64,000 bases of DNA from Pantoea sp. SOD02 (GTDB lineage: Bacteria > Pseudomonadota > Gammaproteobacteria > Enterobacterales > Enterobacteriaceae), in assembly GCF_024707505.1 (NCBI RefSeq), contig NZ_CP102604.1:1550001-1614000 (forward strand), read 5' to 3'. This document shows positions 37,706 through 46,931 of the stretch, one piece after another. A model generated the notes under the pieces. That model saw only the letters and a program-made list of their open reading frames with translations, was not told the origin of the DNA and searched no databases. Made by a program: the position numbers and the translations under genes. Positions within the stretch are counted from its first letter, which is position 1. The number at the start of each line of letters is the position of its first letter.

Positions 37706-38793
37706 GCCAACAGGACGACATTCAGGCGGCAGAGCGCGAGCGCACCAACCGCCGACGCATTCTTTCCATCGCCGCCGGCAGCGGCATTGTTATCGTCGGC
37801 GTGCTGGTGATTTTGTATGCCTGGCAGCTGTGGCCGTTCACCAGCACCGTTCAGTCGACGGAAAACGCCTACGTACGCGGCCAGGTGACCTTTATTAGCC
37901 CGCAGGTGAATGGCTATCTGACCGAGGTTAACGTGGTGGATTTGCAGCCGGTGACCAAAGGCCAGCTGCTGATGACCATCGACGATCGTATTTACCGTCA
38001 GCGCGTGCATCAGGCGCAGGCGCAGCTGGATATGAAAATCGCCGCGCAGAATAATAACCAGCAGCAGCGTAAAAGTGCCGAAGCCAACATTCTCAGCAAC
38101 AAAGCGGCACTGGAAAATGCCAAAGCGCAGGCGCTGAAAAGCAGCCTCGATCTCAAGCGTGTAGAAAATCTGGCGGCTGACGGTTCGCTGTCGGTACGTG
38201 AACGTGACGCGGCGCGCGCGGCGAATGCCCAGGCGCAGGCGCAGTTGCGTCAGGCGGATGCGCAGGTCGCCGTTTCACAACAGAATCTGCAAACCGTGGT
38301 GGTAAATAAGGCTTCACTGCAAGGCGATGTCGCCAGTGCGCAAGCGGCGTTAGAGCTGGCGAACATCGACCTGGCCAATACACGCATCATCGCGCCGGAC
38401 AGCGGCCAGCTCGGTCAGTTGTCGGTGCGTAAAGGCACCTATGTCACCGCGGGCACGCGTTTGACTTCGGTGGTGCCGGAAAACAAATGGATCATCGCCA
38501 ACTTCAAAGAAACCCAGCTGGCGCGCGTGCGTCCCGGTTTGCCGGTGAACATCCGCGTCGATGCGCTGGACGGTAGGCATTACGATGGCCGCGTCGAGTT
38601 TATCTCGCCTGCCGCCGGTTCCGAATTCAGCGCTATCTCGCCGGATAACGCCACCGGCAACTTTGTGAAAATTGCCCAGCGTATTCCAGTGCGCATCAAA
38701 ATTCTTAACGACGATCTGCACGCACTGCGCCCCGGCATGTCGGTGGAAGTGAGCATTGATACCGCCGCTGAACCGCACAAGGATGCGCCATGA
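37702..38793 (+). CDS. HlyD/EmrA-type periplasmic adaptor
   Basis: 363 residues. One N-terminal membrane segment (about 20-45), a split biotinyl-lipoyl domain (STENAYVRGQVTFISPQVNGYL and IIAPDSGQLGQLSVRKG), a long coiled-coil hairpin (about 95-210, rich in Ala/Gln) and a C-terminal barrel. Links the MFS pump to the outer-membrane factor. ATGA overlaps on both sides show tight translational coupling. Confidence 0.88.
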   Translation: MSQQDDIQAAERERTNRRRILSIAAGSGIVIVGVLVILYAWQLWPFTSTVQSTENAYVRGQVTFISPQVNGYLTEVNVVDLQPVTKGQLLMTIDDRIYRQRVHQAQAQLDMKIAAQNNNQQQRKSAEANILSNKAALENAKAQALKSSLDLKRVENLAADGSLSVRERDAARAANAQAQAQLRQADAQVAVSQQNLQTVVVNKASLQGDVASAQAALELANIDLANTRIIAPDSGQLGQLSVRKGTYVTAGTRLTSVVPENKWIIANFKETQLARVRPGLPVNIRVDALDGRHYDGRVEFISPAAGSEFSAISPDNATGNFVKIAQRIPVRIKILNDDLHALRPGMSVEVSIDTAAEPHKDAP

Positions 38794-40160
38794 AGCGCTT
38801 ACTGTTAGCCACGTGCGTGGCATTAATGGTGGGCGGCTGTGCGACGGAAGTGGAAAAAGCGCCGTCATCGTTGCCGATTCCCGATAGCTGGCGTCAGCAG
38901 GTCGGCCCACATGCGCTGCCGGAAGCGCAATGGTGGCAGAACTTTGGCGATGCCGATCTCAATCGCCTCGTCACGCAGGCGTTGCAGCACAACAGCGATA
39001 TTCTCACGGCGCGTTCACGCGTCGATCAATACCGTGCCGAATTACGTGCCGCGCAGGGCGACAATTTCCCAACGCTGTCGGCGGGCGTCGCGGCCACGCA
39101 TCAGCGTGCGCTGTCGGCGGCCACCGGTCAGCCGTATGAAAACGCGGTGTTTCAGGGATTGCTGCAGGCCAACTATGAAGTGGATTTATGGGGCAGCCGC
39201 AGCAACAGCATTCGCGCCGCGCAAGCTTCGCTGGATGCGCAGCGTGCCGCCGCGTCTGCCGCTGAGCTCACCGTCGCCAGTTCGGTGGCATCGGGCTATC
39301 TCAGCTTGTGCGCACTTGATGAGCAGTTACGCGTCACTGAAGCGACGTTAGCAACGCGCGAAAACTCGCTCAATCTGGCGCAGCGCCAGTTTGAAACCGG
39401 CTACACCTCGCGTCTCGAATGGATGCAGGCCGCCTCGGAATATCAAACCGCCAAAGCGCAGATCCCGCAGCTGCAGCATCAGATCGAGCAGCAGGAGAAC
39501 GCGCTCAGCGTGCTGGTGGGCATGAACCCGCGTGAAATTGCGCGCAGTAGCCAGTTCGACCACATCAAACCGCAAACCTTGCCATCGCTGCTACCATCGC
39601 AGTTGCTGAATCGCCGGCCGGATATCGTGCAGGCACAGCGACAGCTGCTGGCCGCCGACGCGTCACTGGCATCATCCCAGGCCAAATTGTTGCCGTCGCT
39701 TAATCTCACCGCCAGCGGCACCTTGCAAAGCGGCGAACTTCATCAGCTGCTGGATAATCCGTTCCGTTTGTGGAGCATTGGCGGCAGCATTCTGGCACCG
39801 CTGCTGAATCGCGAAGCGCTGACAGCACAGGTTGATGTGGCGATGGCGACGCGCAATCAAGCGCTCTACGGTTATGAGAAGGTGGTGCGCAATGCGTTCT
39901 CCGATGTGGATAACGCGCTGGATGCCATTCGCCGCAGTCAGGAGCAGCTTGAAGAGTTGCAGAAGCAGGAAGGCTATGTGGCGGAAGCGTATCGCATTGC
40001 GCATAACCGCTATCAAAACGGTTACGCCTCTTATCTGGATGAGCTGGACGCCCAGCGCACGCTGTTCAGCACTCAGCTCAATATCGTGTCAGTGAAAAAT
40101 ACGCTGCTGCTGGCACAAATCGATCTTTATCGTTCGCTCGGTGGCGGCTGGCAGGGTTAA
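38790..40160 (+). CDS. Outer-membrane efflux lipoprotein (NodT/OprM family)
   Basis: 456 residues with a lipoprotein signal (MKRLLLATCVALMVGGC, Cys17). Two OEP repeats (about 50-245 and 265-455) typical of trimeric outer-membrane factors; WWQNFGDADLNRLVTQALQHN and LNRRPDIVQAQRQL are family signatures. Third component of the efflux system, last gene of the operon. Confidence 0.88.
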   Translation: MKRLLLATCVALMVGGCATEVEKAPSSLPIPDSWRQQVGPHALPEAQWWQNFGDADLNRLVTQALQHNSDILTARSRVDQYRAELRAAQGDNFPTLSAGVAATHQRALSAATGQPYENAVFQGLLQANYEVDLWGSRSNSIRAAQASLDAQRAAASAAELTVASSVASGYLSLCALDEQLRVTEATLATRENSLNLAQRQFETGYTSRLEWMQAASEYQTAKAQIPQLQHQIEQQENALSVLVGMNPREIARSSQFDHIKPQTLPSLLPSQLLNRRPDIVQAQRQLLAADASLASSQAKLLPSLNLTASGTLQSGELHQLLDNPFRLWSIGGSILAPLLNREALTAQVDVAMATRNQALYGYEKVVRNAFSDVDNALDAIRRSQEQLEELQKQEGYVAEAYRIAHNRYQNGYASYLDELDAQRTLFSTQLNIVSVKNTLLLAQIDLYRSLGGGWQG

Positions 40161-40394
40161 ACATCATGCGACAAGGCCATTTTTCGGTAGAAATTCCGCC
40201 GTAAGAGGGCCTGTGAATAGTTTTAAATCGGCATTAAACGATTCTTAAGTGATTCATGCTTATTTTTACTTGTCTTTACAAATAATGTTATTATCCGCCC
40301 GCTTTACACAGTCTGAACGGAACAGTGTTGGTAAGTTTACCAGCGCGGTCGCTCACTGAGGCGGCTTGCAAAGACAGGGGAAGAAAAGGAAATG

Positions 40395-40784
40395 ATGAAT
40401 AAGAAAATCGGTTTGGCTTTGTTAGTATCTGCGGTCCTGTTAACCGGCTGCGCGCCACGTACCGCGCCGATCGAGAATGTTAGCCAGACCGTGGGTCAAA
40501 GCTACTCGGATGATCAAATGAAGCAGGCTATTATCCAGTCAGGTGCCGCTAACCATTGGGTGATGACGCCAGCCGGTCCAGGCGAGATGAATGGTCACCT
40601 GGCCGAGCGCGGACATACCGCAGATATTCGCGTGAATTACACCGCGAATAGCTATCAAATCCAGTATGTCAGCAGCCAGAATCTGAAAGCCGGTAGCGGT
40701 CAGATTCACCGTAATTACAACCGCTGGATTCAGAACCTGAGCCAGGGCATTCAAACGCGTCTGGCGGTCGAAGCCGCTAAATAA
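40395..40784 (+). CDS. Putative lipoprotein of unknown function
   Basis: 129 residues from the ATG at 40395 (an ATG at 40392 overlaps the AAGGA site). Signal MNKKIGLALLVSAVLLTGC with Cys19. The mature domain (about 110 residues) has alternating beta-strand pattern with HWVMTPAGPGEMNGHL and ADIRVNYTANSYQIQYV. I do not recognise a named family, but the domain recurs in enterobacterial lipoproteins. Monocistronic, followed by its own terminator. Confidence 0.7.
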   Translation: MNKKIGLALLVSAVLLTGCAPRTAPIENVSQTVGQSYSDDQMKQAIIQSGAANHWVMTPAGPGEMNGHLAERGHTADIRVNYTANSYQIQYVSSQNLKAGSGQIHRNYNRWIQNLSQGIQTRLAVEAAK

Positions 40785-40848
40785 GCGCGAAGCGTGATTG
40801 CTGACATAATGTTGTAAAGTTAGCCGACACGCTGCCGAAATAGAAACA

Positions 40849-40872
40849 GGCGGGCCATGTGCCCGCCTTGTT
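40849..40872 (+). terminator. Terminator of the lipoprotein gene
   Basis: Stem GGCGGGC / GCCCGCC with loop CATGT, then TTGTT. Confidence 0.65.
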
Positions 40873-40973
40873 AATCGGCGACATCCGCATGGGATGACGG
40901 GTATTGAGAGCAAGGAAGGGATGCCGCGCAGCGAAAATCTGACCATCCCTGAGGCTGAAGAAAGAATACAGGT

Positions 40974-41711
40974 ATGAAACTCGCTTACTCCCTTGTTGAC
41001 TGGCACGCCATCGCGCCGGGCAACAGCACCGCAGAAGAGTGGCAACGTTGGGCGCAACAGGCTCCGGCGTTAGATGCCACGCAACCCATCGCGAAACCCC
41101 AATTTTTGCCGATGATGACCGCGCGTCGTCTCAGCCCAGGCAGCCGTGCAGCGGTTGAGTGCGGGCTGGCGCTATTGGCGCGGCAAAGCGTGGACGCCAT
41201 CGTCTTCACCAGTCGCCACGGCGAACTGGAACGCAATCTGCGCATTCTCACCGCGCTGGCGGAACAGCAAGCGCTGTCGCCGACCGATTTCGCCATGTCG
41301 GTCCACAACTCTGCGGTGGGCAGTTTGACCATCGCTGCGCGTCAGCCGCTGGTTTCATCCTCGATTTCGGCCGGTATCGATAGCTTCCAGCAAGGATTGA
41401 TTGAAGTAGCGACGCTGCATCAGGCGGGTTACGCGCAGGTGCTGCTGGTGGATTTTGACGGCGTGGTGCCGGATTACTATCGTCCGTGGCTGCCGGAAAT
41501 CGATCGCTTTAATGCGCCGTACGCGGTGGCGCTGCTGCTGCGCGCGGGCGAGGCGTGGCGCTGCGAAGCGCAGGCGGGCAAACTCGCCGATCCGCATGAT
41601 GAGCTGCCGCAAAGCCTGCAATTCCTGGCGGCGATGCTGCACAACACGCCTGCTTTTAGCGTGGCTGGCGAACGCCATCAATGGCACTGGGAGCGTCAGC
41701 ATGGTGGATAA
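40974..41711 (+). CDS. apeC: ApeC, ketosynthase-like chain-length factor of aryl polyene synthesis
   Basis: 245 residues, half the size of a ketosynthase. Beta-ketoacyl-synthase-like N-terminal domain (PF13723 type) with FAMSVHNSAVGSLTIAARQPL where a ketosynthase would have its catalytic Cys; none is present, so it should be the non-catalytic partner. Opens the 16-gene aryl polyene operon. Ends 11 bases inside apeD. Confidence 0.85.
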   Translation: MKLAYSLVDWHAIAPGNSTAEEWQRWAQQAPALDATQPIAKPQFLPMMTARRLSPGSRAAVECGLALLARQSVDAIVFTSRHGELERNLRILTALAEQQALSPTDFAMSVHNSAVGSLTIAARQPLVSSSISAGIDSFQQGLIEVATLHQAGYAQVLLVDFDGVVPDYYRPWLPEIDRFNAPYAVALLLRAGEAWRCEAQAGKLADPHDELPQSLQFLAAMLHNTPAFSVAGERHQWHWERQHGG

Positions 41712-42498
41712 TTCGCTGGCGCAGGCGCGTCCTGGTTTCAACTATTACTGGCGGCTGGTAATGACCGCCGTCAGCTTCACGCTGTTCAGCGTGGGCGGCC
41801 TGCTGCTATCGCTGATCTGGTTCAATCTTCTGCTGCTGGTGCAGCGCGATGGGCTGCGTCGTCGCCACATTGCCCGCAGCAGCATTGCGTGGAGCTTCCG
41901 CTGCTTCCTGCGTTTCTGCCGTTTTGTCGGCGTGTACGATTACCAGATCATTGGCGCAAAACAGCTGCGGCAGGATCGCGGCTGCCTGATCGTCGCTAAC
42001 CATCCGTCATTGATCGATTACGTGATGATCGCGTCGGTGCTGCCGGAGATGGATTGCCTGGTGAAAGCCGAGCTGCAGCACAACATTTTCTTCCGTGGCG
42101 TGATTCGCGCCGCCGATTACCTGATTAACAGCGAAGCCGATACGCTGCTGCCGGACAGCCAACAGCGTCTGGCGCGCGGCGATACCATTCTGATTTTCCC
42201 GGAAGGTACGCGCACGCGTTATGGCGAGCCGCTGAAGTTACAGCGCGGAGCTGCCAACATTGCGGTGCGCGCTGGCTGCGATCTGCGCGTGGTGCACATT
42301 AGCTGCACCGAGCGCATGCTCGATAAGCAAAGCCGCTGGTATCAGATTCCGCTGGTTAAACCGATTTTTACTGTACGCGTACAATCGCGTATTGCTAGCC
42401 ACGCCTTTAGTGAAGCTGAAGAGGATGCGCAGCCGCTGGCTGCACGTCGTCTGACGCGTCATCTGCAACAGGCGCTGGTGCCTGACGAGACCAACTAA
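41701..42498 (+). CDS. apeD: ApeD, lysophospholipid-type acyltransferase
   Basis: 265 residues from the ATG at 41701, with GGGAG 7 bases upstream. One N-terminal membrane segment and a PlsC-like domain: catalytic ANHPSLIDY (HX4D), FPEGTRTRYG. Probably attaches an acyl chain to the lipid anchor of the aryl polyene at the inner membrane. Confidence 0.85.
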   Translation: MVDNSLAQARPGFNYYWRLVMTAVSFTLFSVGGLLLSLIWFNLLLLVQRDGLRRRHIARSSIAWSFRCFLRFCRFVGVYDYQIIGAKQLRQDRGCLIVANHPSLIDYVMIASVLPEMDCLVKAELQHNIFFRGVIRAADYLINSEADTLLPDSQQRLARGDTILIFPEGTRTRYGEPLKLQRGAANIAVRAGCDLRVVHISCTERMLDKQSRWYQIPLVKPIFTVRVQSRIASHAFSEAEEDAQPLAARRLTRHLQQALVPDETN

Positions 42499-42501
42499 GT
42501 T

Positions 42502-42759
42502 ATGCAAGTACTGATTAACGACATCAAACAGATGATTATCGACACGCTGAATCTGGAAGATATCAGCCCTGACGACATCGAAACCGACGCGCCGCTGTTT
42601 GGCGAGGGGCTGGGCCTCGATTCAATCGATGCGCTGGAGCTGGGACTGGCGGTGAAAAATCGCTTCGGCGTACAGCTCTCAGCCGAGAGCGAAACGCTGC
42701 GCGCGCACTTTTTTTCCGTGGCTACACTGGCCGCGTTTGTTGAACAACAGCAAGCCTGA
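42502..42759 (+). CDS. apeE: ApeE, acyl carrier protein
   Basis: 85 residues, four-helix carrier protein with phosphopantetheine Ser41 in GLGLDSIDALEL. One of two carriers in the pathway; starts 3 bases after apeD. Confidence 0.9.
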   Translation: MQVLINDIKQMIIDTLNLEDISPDDIETDAPLFGEGLGLDSIDALELGLAVKNRFGVQLSAESETLRAHFFSVATLAAFVEQQQA

Positions 42760-42770
42760 GAACAGTCAAC

Positions 42771-43025
42771 ATGATGAACAAAAACGAAATTTACCAGGAA
42801 GTGGCTTCGCTGCTCACCTCGCTGTTTGAAATTGAGCCGGAGGATATTCGTCCGAACGCTCGCCTGTATGAAGACCTCGAGCTGGATAGCATCGATGCGG
42901 TGGATATGGTGGTGCATCTGCAAAAGCGTACCGGCCGCAAAATCAAACCGGAAACCTTCCGCGCGGTGCGTACCGTGCAGGACGTGGTGGATGCCGTCGA
43001 CCAACTGATGCGCGACGAAGCCTGA
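42771..43025 (+). CDS. apeF: ApeF, acyl carrier protein
   Basis: 84 residues, carrier protein with Ser40 in LELDSIDAVDMV. Second carrier; sequence differs strongly from ApeE, suggesting separate partners rather than a recent duplication. An alternative ATG lies at 42774. Confidence 0.9.
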   Translation: MMNKNEIYQEVASLLTSLFEIEPEDIRPNARLYEDLELDSIDAVDMVVHLQKRTGRKIKPETFRAVRTVQDVVDAVDQLMRDEA

Positions 43026-43029
43026 TCGT

Positions 43030-43584
43030 ATGCTGCTGCGGCTGCTAAACGGCGTGGCGCTGCTGGCGTGGCCGTTTCTGGTGTGGTTAACCATCACCCA
43101 GCCACAGTGGCGCGGCGTGACGGCTCTGCTGGCGCTGCTGTTTGTGCTGCGCGTCTGGACGCTGCGCCGCGCCGCCAGGCCGATGGCGCGCGTGATGCTG
43201 CTGCTGGCGCTGGTCGGCAGCGCGTTATGTCTCGCCAGCCTGCTGCTGCGATCGCAACATCTGCTGTTGTGGTATCCGCTGGTGGTCAATGCGCTGATGC
43301 TGCTGCTGTTTGGCGCGTCGCTGTGGAGCCCAATGCCGCTGGTGGAGCGGCTGGCGCGGCTGCGCGAACCGGATCTGCCACCGCGCGCGGTGCGTTATAC
43401 CCGCCGCGTGACGCAAGTGTGGTGCGGCTTTTTCATCTTCAACGGCAGCGTGGCATTGCTCACCTGCCTGCTCAATGATGTCACGCTTTGGACACTCTGG
43501 AATGGGTGCATCAGCTATTTGCTGATGGGCACGCTGATGGGCGGCGAATGGCTGCTGCGTCAGCGCATAAGGAAACAGGCATGA
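43030..43584 (+). CDS. apeG: ApeG, membrane protein (COG4648 type)
   Basis: 184 residues, Leu/Arg-rich, five or six hydrophobic segments. Conserved member of aryl polyene clusters, role unknown. Shares ATGA with apeH. Confidence 0.8.
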   Translation: MLLRLLNGVALLAWPFLVWLTITQPQWRGVTALLALLFVLRVWTLRRAARPMARVMLLLALVGSALCLASLLLRSQHLLLWYPLVVNALMLLLFGASLWSPMPLVERLARLREPDLPPRAVRYTRRVTQVWCGFFIFNGSVALLTCLLNDVTLWTLWNGCISYLLMGTLMGGEWLLRQRIRKQA

Positions 43585-44909
43585 ACCTACATAGCCTTCG
43601 CGACTGGCTCAGCGCGCCGGATCGCATTGTGGCCTGGCACGGCCAACAGCAATATACGCTGCATATCTTGCGTCAGCAGGTGCAGGCGCTGGTTGATCGG
43701 CTGCAAAATCAGCCCGGCCAATATTGGGCGCTGTGCTTTGATAACAGTTATGCCTTCACTGCCGCGCTGCTGGCGCTGTGGCACGCCGGTAAAACGCCGG
43801 TGATCCCCGGACACTGTCGCGCGGCCCAGCTGGAAGAGATGGCCGATAGCCTCGATGGCGTGATCAGCGATATGCCGCTGGCGGTATCCTTGCCGCAGTT
43901 GTACTGGGATGGCGCGTTGGCGAGCGACGCATTACCGCCGATCGCCACCGACGCCACGCTGGTGCTGTTTACGTCCGGTTCGACCGGCACGCCGCGTCGC
44001 GTGGTGAAATCGCTGCGCGCGCTGGATCTCGAAGCCCACTGGCTCAACACCTTGTGGGGCGCACGCTTACGTGATTGCCATGTGATTGCCTCCGTCAGCC
44101 ATCAACATCTGTATGGCCTGAGTTTTCGTATCGTGCTGCCGATGGCGCTGGGTTTACCCTTTGCCGCGCAGCAAATTTTCTACAGCGAACAGCTGGCCGA
44201 TCAATCACCCGATCGTCGCTACGCGTTTATTAGCAGCCCAGCGTTTTTGCGTCGTCTCGATCCGGCGCTGGCCGGGCCGTGCTGTGAGCTGATCGTCTCC
44301 GCCGGTGGCGCATTGCCGTGGACGGCGGCGCAGCATGCGCAACAGGCGCTGAGCTGCACGGTTGATGAAATTTATGGCAGCACTGAAACGGGTGTGATTG
44401 GCTGGCGCTGCGCCAGCGAGGAGAACGCACTGTGGCACTGTTTCCCGCAAATTACCTTGCGTGAGCAGGAAGCCGGACGCTGGCGGGTGTTTTCCGCTTT
44501 GCTGGAAACCGATGCCGGTTGCGCGCTTGACGATCGTATCTTGCAGCAACCGTCCGGGCAGTTTCAGCTGGCGGGACGTCAGGATCGCGTGGTGAAGATT
44601 GAAGATAAGCGCGTCTCGTTGAGTGAAATTGAACGCCGCCTGCTGGCGTTGCCCGGGGTGGACGATGCCGCCGCGCTGGCGATTCAGCGTCACGGTCGCC
44701 ACGCGATTGGCGTGGTGCTGGCGCTGCCCGAAATGCTGGATGCGGCGACGCTGCATCAGCTAAAAATTGAGTGGAAACGCGCGCTGCAACCCTGGCTGGA
44801 GCCGGTGGCGATGCCGCGCTACTGGCGCGTGGTGACAACCATTCCTGTCACCGCACAAAGTAAACGCGCCTGGCCACAAATTGAGGAGTTGTTTGATGTT
44901 GCCGGTTGA
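43581..44909 (+). CDS. apeH: ApeH, acyl-ACP ligase (AMP-binding enzyme)
   Basis: 442 residues from the ATG at 43581; the longer open frame is not used because the start overlaps apeG as ATGA. Adenylation-type enzyme with TLVLFTSGSTGTPRRVV (P-loop), EIYGSTETG and QDRVVKIEDKRVSLSEIE. In characterised clusters ApeH activates 4-hydroxybenzoate and loads it on the carrier protein as starter. Confidence 0.88.
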   Translation: MNLHSLRDWLSAPDRIVAWHGQQQYTLHILRQQVQALVDRLQNQPGQYWALCFDNSYAFTAALLALWHAGKTPVIPGHCRAAQLEEMADSLDGVISDMPLAVSLPQLYWDGALASDALPPIATDATLVLFTSGSTGTPRRVVKSLRALDLEAHWLNTLWGARLRDCHVIASVSHQHLYGLSFRIVLPMALGLPFAAQQIFYSEQLADQSPDRRYAFISSPAFLRRLDPALAGPCCELIVSAGGALPWTAAQHAQQALSCTVDEIYGSTETGVIGWRCASEENALWHCFPQITLREQEAGRWRVFSALLETDAGCALDDRILQQPSGQFQLAGRQDRVVKIEDKRVSLSEIERRLLALPGVDDAAALAIQRHGRHAIGVVLALPEMLDAATLHQLKIEWKRALQPWLEPVAMPRYWRVVTTIPVTAQSKRAWPQIEELFDVAG

Positions 44910-45243
44910 ACTGCATGCCGAACAGCAGAGCGATGCACTGACATTGCGCCTGCACGTTGCCGCCGATCTGTTTTGGTTCCGTGGACATTTCCCGACGCTG
45001 CCGATTTTGCCGGGCGTGGCGCAGCTCGACTGGGCGCTGCATTACGGCCTGACGCGTTTAGCTGTCGGAAAATCCTTTGCCGCCATCGACAATATCAAGT
45101 TTCAGCAGCCGGTGCCGCCGGATGCTGAACTGCAATTACAGCTGCAGTGGCAGGCAGAAAAATCGCTGCTCAGTTTCAGCTACAGCCTGATCAACGGCGA
45201 CGTGGCAACGATCGCCAGCAGCGGGAAGATCCGCCTGTGTTAA
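44896..45243 (+). CDS. apeI: ApeI, 3-hydroxyacyl-ACP dehydratase
   Basis: 115 residues from the ATG at 44896 with GAGGAG 7 bases upstream, overlapping the apeH end by 14 bases. Hot-dog fold with FWFRGHFPTLPILPGVAQ, the FabZ-like catalytic His motif. One of two dehydratases. Confidence 0.87.
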   Translation: MLPVELHAEQQSDALTLRLHVAADLFWFRGHFPTLPILPGVAQLDWALHYGLTRLAVGKSFAAIDNIKFQQPVPPDAELQLQLQWQAEKSLLSFSYSLINGDVATIASSGKIRLC

Positions 45244-46931
45244 GCCCTGACTTCATGCCTTGCGTATTAATTCCCTGCTATAACCACGGCGCGATGCTAG
45301 CGTCGGTGCTGGCGCGGCTGGCACCGTTTAATTTGCCGGTGATTCTGGTGGATGACGGCAGCGATGCCAGCACCAAACAGCAGATTGCAGCGCTGGATGC
45401 GCCACAGTTGCAGGTGCTGACGCTGCCGCATAATCAGGGCAAAGGCGCGGCGGTGATTGCCGGTTTGCGCGCGGCGGCGGCGGCGGGTTTTAGCCATGCG
45501 CTGCAGCTCGATGCCGATGGCCAACATCAGGTGGAAGACACGCCGCGTATGTTAGCCGAAGCGCAGCGTTATTCGCACTGCCTGATCTCCGGTCAGCCGC
45601 TTTACGACGCTTCGATTCCCAAATCGCGCCTGTATGGTCGCTACATCACCCATTTCTGGGTGTGGGTCGAAACGCTGTCGTTTTCGCTGAAAGACAGCAT
45701 GTGCGGCTTCCGCGTCTATCCGCTCGCACCGTCGCTGGCGTTGTGCGATCGCCGCCCGATTGGTCAGCGCATGGATTTCGATACCGAAATCATGGTGCGT
45801 CTCTATTGGCAGGGCACGCCGAGCCGTTTTATCACCACGCGCGTGACCTATCCGGCCAGCGGCGTGTCGCACTTTGACGCGCTGCGTGACAACCTGCGCA
45901 TCTCATGGATGCACACACGGCTGTTCTTCGGCATGTTGCCGCGCATCCCGCAATTGCTGCGTCAGCGTGGCGATGCGCAGCACTGGTCGGCGACGCCGGA
46001 ACGGCGCGGTCAGAGCGGTTTACGCTTTATGCTGTGGCTCTATCGGCGTGCCGGACGCTTACCTTTTGTCTTACTGTTGTGGCCAGTGGTGGCGGTTTAC
46101 TGGCTAACTGGACGCACCGCGCGCGCCGCCTCGCAGCAGTGGCTGACTCGGGTGCAGGCGGTGGCGCAACAGCAGAACATCGCGCTGCCTGCGCCGCTCA
46201 ACAGCTATCGTCACTTTCTGCGTTTCGGCTACAGCATGCTGGATAAAGTCGCCAGCTGGCGCGGCGATCTGCAATGGGGACGAGATATCGATTTCGCGCC
46301 CGGTGCTGAAGCCACCATTCGCGCCGCCGAAGGCAAAGGTCATTTGATTCTCGCCTCGCATCTCGGTGATATCGAAGCCTGCCGCGCGATGGCCAAACAG
46401 GTCAGCGGATTGGTGATTAACGCGCTGGTGTTTACCGACAATGCGCAGCGCTTCCGCGAGGTGCTGGAGAGCATTGCGCCACAGGCGGGCGTGAATCTGA
46501 TGCCGGTCACCGATATCGGCCCGGAAACCGCCATTCTGCTGCAGCAAAAACTGGATGCCGGTGAATGGGTGGCGATTGTTGGCGATCGCACCGCCGTGCA
46601 TCGCCAGCGTGGCGGCGAGCGTCGCGTAGTGTGGAGCGAATTTATGGGCCAGCGCGCACCGTTTCCGCAGGGACCGTTTGTGCTGGCGGCGGCGTTGCGT
46701 TGTCCAGTGCTGCTGATGTTTGCCCTGCGTGAACAGGGCCGGTTGCGAGTGCATTGCGAAGCCTTCGCCGATCCGCTCTCGCTGCCGCGTGCGCAGCGCC
46801 AGCAGGCGTTACAAGCCACGGTCGATCGCTACGCCGAACGGCTACAACAGCACGCGCTGATGGCGCCGCTGGACTGGTTTAACTTTTACGATTTCTGGAC
46901 GTTGCCCGAGGAGAAAAGCCGCGATGAGTGA
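45237..46931 (+). CDS. apeJ: ApeJ, glycosyltransferase-acyltransferase fusion
   Basis: 564 residues from a GTG at 45237 with GGAAG 8 bases upstream; an ATG at 45255 has no ribosome site. N-terminal GT2 domain (1-235) with ILVDDGSDAST and the DXD-like LDADGQHQ; C-terminal LpxL-type acyltransferase (about 290-550) with ASHLGDIEA (HX4E). Probably builds the lipid anchor. Two enzyme types in one chain. Confidence 0.85.
   Translation: MLSPDFMPCVLIPCYNHGAMLASVLARLAPFNLPVILVDDGSDASTKQQIAALDAPQLQVLTLPHNQGKGAAVIAGLRAAAAAGFSHALQLDADGQHQVEDTPRMLAEAQRYSHCLISGQPLYDASIPKSRLYGRYITHFWVWVETLSFSLKDSMCGFRVYPLAPSLALCDRRPIGQRMDFDTEIMVRLYWQGTPSRFITTRVTYPASGVSHFDALRDNLRISWMHTRLFFGMLPRIPQLLRQRGDAQHWSATPERRGQSGLRFMLWLYRRAGRLPFVLLLWPVVAVYWLTGRTARAASQQWLTRVQAVAQQQNIALPAPLNSYRHFLRFGYSMLDKVASWRGDLQWGRDIDFAPGAEATIRAAEGKGHLILASHLGDIEACRAMAKQVSGLVINALVFTDNAQRFREVLESIAPQAGVNLMPVTDIGPETAILLQQKLDAGEWVAIVGDRTAVHRQRGGERRVVWSEFMGQRAPFPQGPFVLAAALRCPVLLMFALREQGRLRVHCEAFADPLSLPRAQRQQALQATVDRYAERLQQHALMAPLDWFNFYDFWTLPEEKSRDE

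Noticed and set aside
46104..46754. 216-codon minus-strand ORF opposite apeJ
   Set aside because: Antisense frame of a well-conserved enzyme; no start signal.
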